A DNA stretch of 64,000 nucleotides from JAIVJG01 sp964236735 (lineage in GTDB: Bacteria > Acidobacteriota > Blastocatellia > Pyrinomonadales > Pyrinomonadaceae), in assembly GCA_964236735.1 (NCBI GenBank), contig CAXSFM010000021.1:1-64000 (forward strand). Direction: 5' to 3'. Both the position numbers and the translations under genes were made by a program. Below, piece after piece: positions 8,044 to 16,993 of this stretch; positions within the stretch are counted from its first letter, which is position 1, and the number at the start of each line of letters is the position of its first letter. Below the pieces are notes generated by a model. That model was not told the DNA's origin. It searched no databases and worked only from the letters and a program-made list of their open reading frames with translations.

Positions 8044-9426
8044 TTAAGCATCGTTCGTGTGCCGTCCCGCGCTGTCGTAGGTCTCGATGCGATCCGCGAA
8101 CGGCGCGGCTTGTTCCCGCACGGCTGCCGCGTCGCCGACGATGACGATGGCGGCGCGCTCCGGCGTGATGTACTCGTTCGCCACGCGGCGCACGTCGTCA
8201 ATCGTGACTTCTTTGATTCGCGCGCGATAGGTTTGCAGATAGACGTCGGGTAGTCCGTGCATCTTAATCTGGACGAGTTGGTCTATGAGTCCTTCCTGCG
8301 TTTCGAGTCGGATGGGGAAGATGCCGGTCAGATAAGATTTTGCGTCGCGCAATTCTTTGTCGGAAACATCTTCTGCACGGATGCGCTCGAACTCCTTAAA
8401 AAATTCCGCGAGCGATGCGCCGGTGACAGGCGTGCGGACTTCCGCAGTGGCGCGGAAACTGCCGCTAAAACGTCTCGCGTCGAGCGACGTGTACGCGCCG
8501 TAAGTGTAGCCCTTCTCCTCGCGCAGATTCATAAAGAGGCGAGACGATGCGTTCGCGCCAAGCACCGTGTGCATCAGCAGCAGAGGAAAATAATCCGGGT
8601 CGGTGCGCGTGATGGCGAGATTGGCGATGACGATGTTGGACTGCTCCGAGCCGGGACGATCCACGAGATAGACTGTGCGCCCGGCGTGCGCGGGCGGGGC
8701 GGGGAAGTCGTGCGCGGGAGCATCGCCTCCGCGCCAACTGCCGAAAAGAGTTTCGATGCGCTGCAACAGTTCGTCACGTTGGACATCGCCGGCGACGAGC
8801 AGCACGGCGTTCGAGGGAACGAAGAGCGAGCGATGCGCGCGCATCAATTCTTCGCGCGTCATGGCCTCGATGGATTCCGGCGTGGGCGAGACGACGGAAT
8901 AAGGATGCTGGCCGAAGATGACGCGCGCCATTCTCTCGCCCGCGAGAAAAGAAGGTTGCGCGCGTTGCGCGATCAGGTTTTGCAGCGCGTTGACTTTCGT
9001 CAGCGTCAGCTCGTCTTCGGGAAACGTCGGGCGCAGCGCTACCTCGGCCAGCAGTTCGAGTATTTCGTCCGCGTAAGTCGCGAGCGCGGAGGCGGCGACG
9101 GTGGAAAAATCCGCGCTTGCCCCGGCATGAAGCGATGCGCCGTAGCGCGCGACGGTCTCGGCGATCTCGCGGCTCGTGTGCGACTCGCTGCCTTCGAGCA
9201 GCATGTCGGTCATCACATCCGAGAGGCCGGGCAAGTTCGGCGGATCGAAGGCGTCGCCCGCGCGCAGAGCGAGACGGTAGCTGACGAGCGGCAGTCGTTT
9301 CTGTTCGATGATGACGACATGTAAGCCATTCTCAAGCGTCGTCTCGAACGATGTCGGGAGGCTCAGAGGCCTCTCTGCGAGTGGCGCGGGCGGCTCGCGT
9401 CGAAAATTATCAATTTGATTTTGCAT
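8044..9426 (-). CDS. M16-family peptidase homologue lacking the zinc motif
   Basis: A 460-residue M16 (pitrilysin/insulinase) fold protein: TLENGLHVVIIEQKRLPLVS near residue 30 and the C-terminal-lobe segments EEKGYTYGAYTSLD and TDPDYFPLLLMHTVLG. The HxxEH zinc motif is absent; the equivalent helix reads LSDVMTDMLLEGSESH. M16B enzymes often work as heterodimers of one active and one inactive subunit encoded side by side, and the gene upstream encodes the HxxEH partner. It is therefore most likely the non-catalytic, substrate-holding subunit. No signal peptide is visible. Confidence 0.88.
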   Translation of the reverse strand: MQNQIDNFRREPPAPLAERPLSLPTSFETTLENGLHVVIIEQKRLPLVSYRLALRAGDAFDPPNLPGLSDVMTDMLLEGSESHTSREIAETVARYGASLHAGASADFSTVAASALATYADEILELLAEVALRPTFPEDELTLTKVNALQNLIAQRAQPSFLAGERMARVIFGQHPYSVVSPTPESIEAMTREELMRAHRSLFVPSNAVLLVAGDVQRDELLQRIETLFGSWRGGDAPAHDFPAPPAHAGRTVYLVDRPGSEQSNIVIANLAITRTDPDYFPLLLMHTVLGANASSRLFMNLREEKGYTYGAYTSLDARRFSGSFRATAEVRTPVTGASLAEFFKEFERIRAEDVSDKELRDAKSYLTGIFPIRLETQEGLIDQLVQIKMHGLPDVYLQTYRARIKEVTIDDVRRVANEYITPERAAIVIVGDAAAVREQAAPFADRIETYDSAGRHTNDA

Positions 9427-9466
9427 TAGTTGCTCAAAAGAAAATGATGTCTGCGGAGTGTTAAGA

Positions 9467-9590
9467 GCAGAGGTTAGAGATTAGAGGTTAGAGGTTAGAA
9501 GTGTTGTCTTCAACTAACCCCTAATATCCAACATCTAACCTCTGTCTTTTTCATTCATCATTCATCATTCCGCATTCATCATTTATTTGA
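9467..9590 (-). repeat. heptamer repeat element, GAGGTTA and CATTCAT words
   Basis: Between the two M16 genes, 9467-9546 holds a left arm of GAGGTTA/GAGATTA units and a right arm of the complementary CTAACCC/CTAACCT units, separated by a short AT-rich loop. A second tract (9551-9590) has CATTCAT/CATTCCG units and runs up to the stop codon of the upstream M16 gene. The period is 7 bp throughout. The same ATTCATCATTCCG text recurs near 23965. Confidence 0.75.
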
Positions 9591-11064
9591 TCACGGGCGC
9601 GTCCGTGGGTTCAAGAGGCTGTTCGGCGCGCGCGGGGGCTGCGTCGCCAGTGACAGGCGCGGGCGCGTCGGTGGCGTGCGGTGGTTGAACGGGTGGCGGC
9701 GGCGTCACCTGTGGCGGCGGCGCGCCGGGTTGAACCGTTTCGCTCGCGGGCTGCGCTTCGACGGCGGGCGCGGGCGTTTCCTCCGCCGGTTCAGGCGCGG
9801 GGATGACTTCCATCAGTGCGTGATTGTCCGTCAGCAAGTAAGTCTTGACGGACTGTTTGATGTCTTCGGGCGTGACGCGCAGGTAGCGTTCGAGTTCGGT
9901 GTTGAAGAGATTCGGGTCGCCGTCGTAGAGCGCGTATTCGGCGAGACGTTGCGCGCGATACATCGTGGACTGACGCCCGCGCGTGGAATCGTTGAGCAGA
10001 GAGTTGCGAAGTTTTTCCATCTCGTCGGGCGTCGGCCCTTCTTCGGCGAGGCGTCTGATTTCTTCGTTAATCGTCGCGCGAATCTGCGCGGTCGGATGGC
10101 CGGGCTTCGGGATCGCGAAGACGTAGAGCGACGACGGGCCGCGTCGCTCGCCGATGCCGCCCTGGATGCCGACGACGGACTCTTCGCCCTTGACGAGTTT
10201 CAGATAACAGCGCGAACTGTCGCCTTCAAGCAGCAAATCGCTGGCGAGATTGAGCGGGTAAAAATCTTCCGTCCGGCGCGCGGGAGCTTTCCAGCCGAGC
10301 ATCAGCGCGGGCAGTTGCGCGAAACGGTCGTGATAGATTTCCTGTCTGGCGGCGACTTCCGCCGGCTCGCTCACGTCCGCCACAGGCGGCTGCGGCTGGC
10401 GCGGAATGTCGGCGAAATACTTTTCCACGAGCGCGCGCGCCTCTGCCGCGTCGAAGTCGCCGGCGATGGCGAGCACGGCGTTGTTGGGCGCGTAGTAGAT
10501 GCGGAAAAATTCCTGTATGTCTTCGATGGTGGCGTCGTCTAAATCTTCCATCGAGCCGATGGTCGAGTGCGCGTTCGCGGGATTTTTGTAGATCAGTTCG
10601 TTGAGCCGCAGGAAGGCGTTCGAGTACGGACGGTTGTCGTAGTTGAGACGCTTCTCCTCTTTGACGGCCTCGCGCTGGTTGTCGAGATTCTCCTGCGTCA
10701 CTTTCAAAGAGAGCATCCGGTCGCTTTCAAGCCAGAGCGCGAGCGGCAACTGGCTGGCGGGCAAAGTCTCGAAATAGTTCGTGCGCTCGGTCGAGGTCGT
10801 GCCGTTCATCGTGCCGCCGTTGTTGAAAATGAACTGGAAGTGTCCGGCCTTCGGCACGTTCGCAGAGCCTTGAAACATCATGTGCTCGAAGAGATGCGCG
10901 AAGCCCGTGCGACCCTCTCGCTCGTTGCGCGAGCCGACATCGTAATAGACGGCGACCGAGACGACGGGCACGGAATGATCCGCGCTGAGGATGACACGCA
11001 GCCCATTCGCGAGCGCGTATTGTTCCATGGGGACGGGCGGGAGCGTGAAAGTTGTTGACGACAA
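9583..11064 (-). CDS. M16-family zinc peptidase (catalytic subunit)
   Basis: A 493-residue M16B metallopeptidase. The zinc motif HLFEH is at residues 57-61, followed by SANVPKAGHF and the downstream Glu-rich KEEKRLNYDNRPYS that supplies the third ligand. The C-terminal lobe is followed by a 75-residue Pro/Ala/Glu-rich tail. A TTG start at 11064 is preferred because a clean GGAGG lies five bases upstream. The longer frame to 11154 would read through the intergenic heptamer repeat. It is paired with the inactive homologue downstream, probably as a heterodimer that degrades unfolded peptides. No export signal is evident. Confidence 0.88.
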   Translation of the reverse strand: MSSTTFTLPPVPMEQYALANGLRVILSADHSVPVVSVAVYYDVGSRNEREGRTGFAHLFEHMMFQGSANVPKAGHFQFIFNNGGTMNGTTSTERTNYFETLPASQLPLALWLESDRMLSLKVTQENLDNQREAVKEEKRLNYDNRPYSNAFLRLNELIYKNPANAHSTIGSMEDLDDATIEDIQEFFRIYYAPNNAVLAIAGDFDAAEARALVEKYFADIPRQPQPPVADVSEPAEVAARQEIYHDRFAQLPALMLGWKAPARRTEDFYPLNLASDLLLEGDSSRCYLKLVKGEESVVGIQGGIGERRGPSSLYVFAIPKPGHPTAQIRATINEEIRRLAEEGPTPDEMEKLRNSLLNDSTRGRQSTMYRAQRLAEYALYDGDPNLFNTELERYLRVTPEDIKQSVKTYLLTDNHALMEVIPAPEPAEETPAPAVEAQPASETVQPGAPPPQVTPPPPVQPPHATDAPAPVTGDAAPARAEQPLEPTDAPVIK

Positions 11065-11084
11065 AAGAACCTCCAATGTTGAGA

Positions 11085-11153
11085 GGCTGGAGGCTGGAGA
11101 CTGGTCAGAGAGATGGTCTTCTTCCAGCCTCCAGTCTCTAGCCTCCAGTCTCA
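11085..11153 (-). repeat. heptamer repeat element, GAGGCTG word, inverted pair
   Basis: Units GAGGCTG and GAGACTG on one arm face CCAGCCT/CCAGTCT units on the other, around a short AGAGATGGTC loop. The distal arm encodes the last residues (ETGG) and the TAG stop of the gene ending at 11138. The same word recurs at 46217-46293 between rimP and nusA. Confidence 0.75.
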
Positions 11154-11602
11154 TTCTTGTGAATCAGTCCGCGCAACTCTGCGCGCAGGCGTTCGATCTC
11201 GGACAGTTTTTGTTCGACGCGCCCGAAGAGATCGGTCTGCGATTTGATGCCTTCGTCTATGAGGAAGGCGGCGGCCTCAGCGCGCGTGCGAAAGACTCCG
11301 GCCTGCACGAGTTGTTCGAGCTTGTCCTGCGCCTCGTGCGAGAGCTTGACGGCGACGACGTAATCATCCTTCGCAGAGACCGCACGCTCGATGGTGCGAC
11401 CGATGTCGCGTCCGATGGACGAGAGCGACTCGGGGATGCGTCCGAGCGTGTCTCGCAGAGTCGTCGAGCCGCGCCCTGATTCGTTCTGTGCGTGCGCGCC
11501 GGCGGCGTCGTCGAGCAGCATCAGGTCGTCAACGGGTTCGAGGGGAATCGGTGAATCGCTGCGCGGAATGTATGGATCACGCGGGTCGTTCGGGTTGCTC
11601 AT
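11138..11602 (-). CDS. uncharacterised protein with a ribbon-helix-helix-like segment
   Basis: A 154-residue acidic-to-neutral protein. The N-terminal 60 residues are Pro/Asp-rich and probably disordered. Residues about 85-125 (VAVKLSHEAQDKLEQLVQAG, then RTRAEAAAFLIDEGIK) resemble the strand-helix-helix of Arc/MetJ-type proteins, and the end (VEQKLSEIERLRAELRGLI) looks coiled-coil. The ATG at 11602 follows AAGGAG by about 11 bases. The final codons and stop come from a heptamer repeat. It may be a small DNA-binding or scaffold protein; no function is assigned. Confidence 0.6.
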   Translation of the reverse strand: MSNPNDPRDPYIPRSDSPIPLEPVDDLMLLDDAAGAHAQNESGRGSTTLRDTLGRIPESLSSIGRDIGRTIERAVSAKDDYVVAVKLSHEAQDKLEQLVQAGVFRTRAEAAAFLIDEGIKSQTDLFGRVEQKLSEIERLRAELRGLIHKNETGG

Positions 11603-11831
11603 AAACAGTATTACTCCTTCGGCATCTTCAGGCCGTCGTCTCAAGGCCGGTCGCGTTGCCAGGCATGAACGCGCCGGGCGAATGTTTTCATGTTGACGGA
11701 AACAATCTGACTGCATTCTACGGACGCGCCGAAACGAGCGTCAAGCGGGGCTGATTAAGAGGGGCCACGTTCTCACGCGCGCAGTTGAATGATGAATGCT
11801 TGTTGGCCGTCGAGATTGGAGTGTGAGAGTT

Positions 11832-12326
11832 TTAGTTGTGCGATGATTTCGTGAAGTTGGTCGGGTTCGACATTGCTCCCCTAAACGTGGGGGGGGTTAG
11901 ACTTCCAGAGATGTGTCCAGATAGGGGCATGGCTTTTTGCTTGACGTGGCCGTCGCCGTCTCCGGTCAAACGCTGGACAGTCTTAATGAGTCTGCCGAGA
12001 TCGTTTGGTTTCACGAGGTAGTCTTGCGCGCCCAAGTCCAGAATGCTCCGGCGATCAGATTCATGCGCGAGACCTGAGAAGAAGATGATCGGAGTTGTGT
12101 GGTGAAGTTCCCGGATGCTGCCGTATAACTCAGTCCCGGTTCCATCGGGAAAGATGTTGTCGAGAATATAGAGGTCGAAGTGCTCGACTCGCGCGTAGCT
12201 TAAGCCTGCTTCCAGACTCGTCGCCCACCTCACATCGTAACCCGCATGGCCGAGCATGATACTCAACATCCAGCCTGTGTCTTCACTATCGTCTATGCAG
12301 AGGACACGTTGTTTCGTGGTTTGCAT
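11832..12326 (-). CDS. orphan response-regulator receiver protein
   Basis: A CheY-like receiver domain: acidic pair in LCIDDSED, phosphoacceptor Asp56 in LYILDNIFPDGTG, Ser in IIFFSG and Lys in YLVKPND. After the receiver (about 125 residues) comes a 40-residue tail without recognisable output domain, containing a run of eight cytosines in the coding strand (11889-11896), a spot where frameshift or sequencing error is possible. No kinase is adjacent. It is divergent from a second receiver gene. It probably signals by protein interaction. Confidence 0.85.
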   Translation of the reverse strand: MQTTKQRVLCIDDSEDTGWMLSIMLGHAGYDVRWATSLEAGLSYARVEHFDLYILDNIFPDGTGTELYGSIRELHHTTPIIFFSGLAHESDRRSILDLGAQDYLVKPNDLGRLIKTVQRLTGDGDGHVKQKAMPLSGHISGSLTPPTFRGAMSNPTNFTKSSHN

Positions 12327-12517
12327 GTGAGATAACTCCAAACTAAATTCGGACAGAATATTGAACCGGATGTATGCCGCTCAAAGGATAGGATTATCCT
12401 CAAACGGGCACAGGAAAAATTGAGCAAATCATAGACAATTTGTCGAAGTGAAGTCTGTCCGAAACCGAACAAAAATACCTTGTGTACGCTACCGTGCCTA
12501 ACTGGACGAGACTGTGA

Positions 12518-12605
12518 TATACTTCACCACAACTTGAGTTGAAGAATTAACCACTCGACATCGGGATCAGGCTACACGCCTCCTTCTTGTGCCGTCTGCT
12601 CTGAT
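12518..12605 (+). promoter_or_regulatory. -10 box and conserved 5' leader motif, copy A
   Basis: A TATACT hexamer (12518-12523) without a clear -35 precedes a leader of about 190 bases. From 12558 it contains CGACATCGGGATC, then a 3-base spacer difference and CTA, then CTCCTTCTTGTGCCGT to about 12598. An almost identical motif lies at 13203-13249 before the Crp/Fnr gene. The CTCCTT core is complementary to Shine-Dalgarno-like sequence, so the leader may control translation. The rest of the 12342-12720 gap shows nothing else. Confidence 0.45.
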
Positions 12606-12720
12606 TTAGTAAACAGGGGACGAAGCGGGAAGGCAGGCGCACTCGAATCGCGCCACAATAACTTCCAAGAGGAATTTCACATTCCACGCTTCTCATCCTT
12701 GAATTTGTAAGGTGAGAGAA

Positions 12721-13107
12721 ATGGCGGAACACAGCAGCAGGAAGCACACAATTATCATCGCAGATGATTGCGAGGACATTCGCCTGATGATGCGGCTGAT
12801 GCTCGAAGTGCGCGGCTACCTGGTGCTGGAAGCTGAAAACGGCGCGGCGGCCATCGAGTTGGCGTTGCGAAATCGCCCTGACTTGATTTTGATGGATATA
12901 GACATGCCCGTCCTCGACGGTTTATCAGCGACAAAACGCCTGCGCGACACAGAAGAGTTGCGACACATTCCCGTCATCGTCGTGACCGCCAACGCGCCGG
13001 AAAAATGTCGCACCGAAGTTTTCGCCGCCGGGTGCAACGAATTCCTCTCCAAGCCGATTAACTTCGGCGTCCTCGACCGCTTGATGCAAAATCTGTTGAC
13101 CGCCTGA
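12721..13107 (+). CDS. orphan response-regulator receiver protein
   Basis: A 128-residue single receiver domain: IIIADDCED near the start, Asp59 in LILMDIDMPVLDG, Thr in VIVVTANAP and Lys in EFLSKPI. No output domain. The ATG at 12721 is chosen over a GTG at 12712 because AAGGTGAG sits just upstream of it. It has no adjacent kinase. It shares an unusual leader motif with the Crp/Fnr-type gene that follows, so the two may respond to the same post-transcriptional control. Confidence 0.88.
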   Translation: MAEHSSRKHTIIIADDCEDIRLMMRLMLEVRGYLVLEAENGAAAIELALRNRPDLILMDIDMPVLDGLSATKRLRDTEELRHIPVIVVTANAPEKCRTEVFAAGCNEFLSKPINFGVLDRLMQNLLTA

Positions 13108-13202
13108 TTTAACGAGCGCGCTGTCGCACAAGCGCGGTATCGTACAGACCGGATTTTGATTGTCGGGTTAATTTCCGGCAGTAACTTTGAAAATCTAAGC
13201 TT

Positions 13203-13249
13203 CGACATCGGGATCGGACTAACGATCTTCTCCTTGTGCCGTTCGCTGT
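13203..13249 (+). promoter_or_regulatory. conserved 5' leader motif, copy B
   Basis: CGACATCGGGATC, then CTA after three bases, then TTCTCCTTGTGCCGT, lying about 80 bases before the Crp/Fnr start. Roughly three quarters of 47 positions match copy A at 12558. Here TTCTCCTT can pair with the gene's own ribosome-binding stretch AAGGGGAA with one G-U pair, which would hide it. Confidence 0.45.
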
Positions 13250-13284
13250 GTTTTCACACGCGACGCAAATAAGGGGAATCCTCG

Positions 13285-14028
13285 ATGTCCACCACGACAG
13301 AACAAAATCAGTCCGCCGCCAACTGGATACTCACCGCGCTGCCTCCCGATGACTACGAGCGCCTGGCTCATCATCTGGAACCGGTTAAACTGCCTTTCGC
13401 GCGCACTATCTACGCGCCGAACGAAGTTATCAAGCACGTCTATTTCCCGACCACAGCCATGGTTTCCGTCGTCGCCAACACGCAGGACGGCTTGAGTGTG
13501 GAGATCGGCGTCGTCGGGCGTGAAGGGATGACGGGCACGTCCTCTTTAATCGGAGACGAAGGCACGAGTCCCACGGAAAGCATGGCGCAACTCGGAGGCG
13601 ACGGGTTGAGAATGCCGGCGGAGGTGGCGCGTGAGGAATTCACACGCGGCGGTGCGTTCCAGAATTTGCTGCTTCGCTACATGCAGGCCTTGAGCGTGCA
13701 GGTCGGCAGATCGGCGGCCTGCAATCGCCTGCACACGGTTGAAGAGAGGCTCGCGCGCTGGCTGCTGATGACGCACGACCGCGCGACCTCCGACGTGTTA
13801 GCCCTAACGCAGGAATTCATCGCCATGATGCTCGGCTGCCGTCGCGCTGGCGTCACGTCCGCCGCCATCACGTTGCAGGGCGACGGCCTCATCCGCTACG
13901 CGCGCGGCAATATCACGATTCTGGATCGCGAGGGTCTGGAGAATTTCACCTGCGAATGTTACGGCGTTGTGCGCGCCGAGTATGACCGTTTATTAAAACA
14001 AAAATTCTCAACTCGCGGCTCAAATTAA
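13285..14028 (+). CDS. Crp/Fnr-family transcriptional regulator
   Basis: A 247-residue protein with an N-terminal cyclic-nucleotide-binding-type beta-roll (about residues 20-140, including HVYFPTTAMVSVV and VEIGVVGREGM) and a C-terminal winged helix (ALTQEFIAMMLGCRRAGVTS, about 172-191, as the recognition helix region). No Cys cluster typical of FNR is present, so an iron-sulfur cofactor is unlikely. The subfamily with GVVGREGM and MLGCRR is widespread in soil bacteria. The ligand is not known. Its leader carries copy B of the anti-Shine-Dalgarno motif. Confidence 0.88.
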   Translation: MSTTTEQNQSAANWILTALPPDDYERLAHHLEPVKLPFARTIYAPNEVIKHVYFPTTAMVSVVANTQDGLSVEIGVVGREGMTGTSSLIGDEGTSPTESMAQLGGDGLRMPAEVAREEFTRGGAFQNLLLRYMQALSVQVGRSAACNRLHTVEERLARWLLMTHDRATSDVLALTQEFIAMMLGCRRAGVTSAAITLQGDGLIRYARGNITILDREGLENFTCECYGVVRAEYDRLLKQKFSTRGSN

Positions 14029-14179
14029 GCACGAAAACGTACTGACAAAGCACATCCCTCTCGCGCTATCATCGTTTCAGTCAATCCCAACACATCTGGC
14101 TCGCAGAAGCTCTGCTGTTGGAGCCGCCAAAGCAATTCCAATAGACAGGTGGATTGACTGGAACGAACACAGGGGGGAG

Positions 14180-14214
14180 AAGGGCGGGGCACGGTGAAAG
14201 CCGGCCCCGCCCTT
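14180..14214 (+). terminator. GC-rich hairpin after the Crp/Fnr gene
   Basis: A perfect 11-bp stem (AAGGGCGGGGC with GCCCCGCCCTT) around a 13-base loop lies about 150 bp after the Crp/Fnr stop. No T-run follows, so termination is uncertain. It may instead be a structured element in the 358-bp gap before the S41 protease gene. The rest of that gap shows no gene. Confidence 0.4.
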
Positions 14215-14386
14215 CGCTATTCATGCCTGCCGCCTGCCTCCGGCGCGCAACCTTGCCGCTCATCCGCTCATCAATTACACTGCCGTCAATCTGCCGCACA
14301 GGCAGCCGAATCGTCTGCCGCGCTCGATCCGCCAGAGGCCGAAACGAGTTGTCCTTTAGCCGCGTTCACCAAGAGGAATCAGTTCC

Positions 14387-16162
14387 GTGAAACAGAGATT
14401 GAAGACTACTACTGCGCTCACGTCACCGGCGGCGGCTCTGCTCTTGCTCGCGCTCCTGCTGCCCGTCCTCGTTCTCGCGCAACAGACACAGACGCCCGCA
14501 CGACGCGGCGAGCTTGGACGCGGCGCATCCCCTAACACAACGAAACCGGCGAGCCGCACCAACACCAACGCGCGCCGCTCCAAACCCGATGCGACCGCCG
14601 TCGGCATCGAGGGCGACGTGGCCGAGGCGTTGACGGTCATTCAGGAAAACTACGTTGACGGCGGCAAGCTCGACTACAACAACGCCTTCAAGTCTTCGAT
14701 CATCGGCATGTTGCGGACGCTCGACCCGCACTCGAATTATTACGACGCGAAAGAATACGAAGAGCAGAGAACCGACTGGCGCTCGGAGTATTACGGTATC
14801 GGCGCGACCATCGGCGACCGCAAGATGGGCGAGCGCGCGGACACCTACGTCCTCGCCACATTCGAGGATACGCCGGCCGCGCGCGCGAGGCTGCGCTTTG
14901 GCGACCGCATCGTCGAGATTGACGGCCAGAGCGTGCAAGGGAAAACTTCGAGCGACGTGCGCGATCATCTGCGCGGCGCACAAGGCACCATCGTTAAGGT
15001 GACGGTCGAGCGCGCCGCCAACGGGCACAGAGAGACGTTGGAAATTACGCGCGACGCCGTCTCGCAACCGACCGTGCCCGATTATTATTTCCTGCGTCCC
15101 GGCGTCGGATACATAGACCTGACGCACGGCTTCAACTACACGACCGCCGAAGAGTTCACTAACGCGCTCGAAGATTTGCGCGTGCATGAAGCGACTTCTT
15201 ACGTCGTTGACCTGCGCGGCAACGGCGGCGGCATCGTAGATCAAGCCGTGCGTGTGGCCGAGAGTTTTCTCTCCAACGGCCAGACTATCCTGACGCAGAA
15301 AGGCCGCAACACACGCACGCAGGAGCGCGAGTACAGGTCTGAGAATAACGCGCCGGATAATTCGCCACTCGCCATCCTCGTCAACGGCGGCACGGCTTCG
15401 GCTTCGGAAATCGTCGCCGGCGCGCTACAGGATCACGACCGCGCGCTCATCATCGGCGAGACGACGTTCGGCAAAGGTCTCGTCCAGAGCATCATGCCGC
15501 TCGACTACGGCGCGGCGCTGACGCTCACCACCTCGAAGTATTATACGCCGTCCGGTCGTCTCATCCAGCGCGATTACTCGAAGACGAGCTACTACGATTA
15601 CATCTACAAGGGCGGCTTCGGCGCGACGCAATCGTCAGAGACGGCGACTCCGCAAGGCCCCGCCAGCCACACCGATACGGGGCGCGCGATTTACGGCGGC
15701 GGCGGCATCACGCCCGATGAGCCGGTCAAGCCGCGCACTCTTTCGCTCGCGCAGGTGCGCTTGATTGACCCGATCTTTTTCTTCGCGCGCGAACTCGTCA
15801 ACAATCGCATCGCGGGATTCGAGGATTACAAAATTCAGCGCGCGGCGGATTTCGCACATAATCTTTCGACGAGTGACTACATCGTCAATGACCGCCTCTT
15901 CAATGCCTTCAAAGAATTTGCCGCTGCGAAGGGCGACGCCTTCAAGTTGACGGACGCGCAACTCGAACATCAGCGCGAGTTCATCAAGCGACAGTTGCGC
16001 TACGACATCGCGACCGCCGCCTACGGCACGGTCAAAGCGACACAGGCGCTGATCGCCAACGACCCGCAGGTCTTGAGGTCTATCGAGATTCTCCCCCGCG
16101 CGCGCGAACTCGCCGCTGCCGCATCGCGCGGTCGCAATCCGCCGCAGAAATCATTCGAGTAA
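14387..16162 (+). CDS. S41-family C-terminal processing protease
   Basis: A 591-residue exported serine protease (CtpA/Tsp family). The N-terminus (MKQRLKTTTA then an Ala/Leu-rich core ending VLAQQ) is a signal peptide. A PDZ domain (about residues 140-215: ARARLRFGDRIVEIDGQSV) precedes the protease domain, with DLRGNGGG and the Ser338-Lys363 dyad in NGGTASASEI and ETTFGKGLVQ, 25 residues apart as in Tsp. The C-terminal 200 residues carry GGGGITPDEPV and a helical domain. It probably trims or degrades periplasmic proteins. The start is a GTG with AAGAGGA upstream. Confidence 0.92.
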   Translation: MKQRLKTTTALTSPAAALLLLALLLPVLVLAQQTQTPARRGELGRGASPNTTKPASRTNTNARRSKPDATAVGIEGDVAEALTVIQENYVDGGKLDYNNAFKSSIIGMLRTLDPHSNYYDAKEYEEQRTDWRSEYYGIGATIGDRKMGERADTYVLATFEDTPAARARLRFGDRIVEIDGQSVQGKTSSDVRDHLRGAQGTIVKVTVERAANGHRETLEITRDAVSQPTVPDYYFLRPGVGYIDLTHGFNYTTAEEFTNALEDLRVHEATSYVVDLRGNGGGIVDQAVRVAESFLSNGQTILTQKGRNTRTQEREYRSENNAPDNSPLAILVNGGTASASEIVAGALQDHDRALIIGETTFGKGLVQSIMPLDYGAALTLTTSKYYTPSGRLIQRDYSKTSYYDYIYKGGFGATQSSETATPQGPASHTDTGRAIYGGGGITPDEPVKPRTLSLAQVRLIDPIFFFARELVNNRIAGFEDYKIQRAADFAHNLSTSDYIVNDRLFNAFKEFAAAKGDAFKLTDAQLEHQREFIKRQLRYDIATAAYGTVKATQALIANDPQVLRSIEILPRARELAAAASRGRNPPQKSFE

Positions 16163-16187
16163 ACATCTGCTCGCTGTTATCAATAAC

Positions 16188-16222
16188 AAAGGGTCGCTCG
16201 CATCTCGCGTGAGCGACCCTTT
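16188..16222 (+). terminator. rho-independent terminator after the S41 protease gene
   Basis: A 12-bp perfect stem (AAAGGGTCGCTC with GAGCGACCCTTT) and 11-base loop. It lies 25 bp beyond the stop, between convergent genes, and the A/T-flanked stem can work in both directions. Confidence 0.75.
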
Positions 16223-16266
16223 GCCGTTCGATGTGAAGCTTCTTTCAAAGACAAGACGCGCAGTCG

Positions 16267-16710
16267 TCAAGCCTGATACGCCAGCCCGCGCTCATCGCGC
16301 CTGCGCCAGACGGCAAGCAACGCTCCCATTCCCAGCAGTCCGACGAGGTGATAACCGCTGCTGATGAGATAAAGTCCGAGCGGTCTCATTTCAAAGAGGA
16401 CGGTTTCCAGATTGCTCGTGGCGATGAAACCGAGCCACAGCCAGAAGCCGGTCTGCATTCCATCCGAGATCGTTTCCGCGCCGATGTATCTGACGAAGTG
16501 CGCCAGCACGTAAGCGAGGATGAGCGAGTTGAGCAAGGCAATCGCGTGTTCCTTATTTGCGCCGCTGGCCTGCATCGCCGTCAATTGCTCAGGCGTCAGG
16601 CGCATCAGCGTGATGAAGCGATTGGCGAACAGCAGAGGCGAGTACCACAACGCTCCGAGCAGCCAGTAAGCGAGTGCGGACACGCCGACCGCCGTGTAGT
16701 TGATTCTCAT
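16267..16710 (-). CDS. DUF1761 membrane protein
   Basis: A 147-residue integral membrane protein of the DUF1761 family: four hydrophobic segments, with ALAYWLLGALWYSPLLFANR near the N-terminus and the HLVGLLGMGALLAVW segment at the end. Function is unknown for the family. Its ATG overlaps the TGA of the upstream small gene (ATGA), preceded by AAGGAGAA, so translation is coupled. Confidence 0.8.
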   Translation of the reverse strand: MRINYTAVGVSALAYWLLGALWYSPLLFANRFITLMRLTPEQLTAMQASGANKEHAIALLNSLILAYVLAHFVRYIGAETISDGMQTGFWLWLGFIATSNLETVLFEMRPLGLYLISSGYHLVGLLGMGALLAVWRRRDERGLAYQA

Positions 16711-16904
16711 CTCGTTAATTCTCCTTCCAATTTCCGTTTGAGTTCGCCTGTCGCGCGCGCCACAAAAATTTCTGTTGCGTGCCCGGATTCACAGACTCGC
16801 GCGTGCGGGCGGGTCGTCGCGGCATAGCCGCTGATGACCGAGACGGCCAGGATGGCGGCGAACACGAACAGCATGAAGAGAACGAGGGAGAGACGAATTT
16901 TCAT
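16707..16904 (-). CDS. small single-pass membrane protein
   Basis: A 65-residue protein with one N-terminal hydrophobic segment (LVLFMLFVFAAILAVSVISG) and a basic, soluble C-terminus. A good AAAGGAG lies eight bases before the ATG, and the stop overlaps the start of the DUF1761 gene, which supports that it is real. No family is recognised. Confidence 0.6.
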   Translation of the reverse strand: MKIRLSLVLFMLFVFAAILAVSVISGYAATTRPHARVCESGHATEIFVARATGELKRKLEGELTR

Positions 16905-16993
16905 CTCGATGCTCCTTTATAAATTGAGGCAGATCGCGCTGCCCCGCAGTGCATGAAAGTGGCGAGGTGGATGTCGTGCGAGAGCCGTCGCGA

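Noticed and set aside
9583..11154. Longer M16 start at the ATG at 11154
   Set aside because: The extra 30 residues come from the heptamer repeat, and GGAGG five bases before the TTG at 11064 points to the shorter product.
11832..12326. Frameshift at the run of eight C in the receiver tail
   Set aside because: The receiver domain is complete before it and neither alternative frame gives a recognisable output domain.
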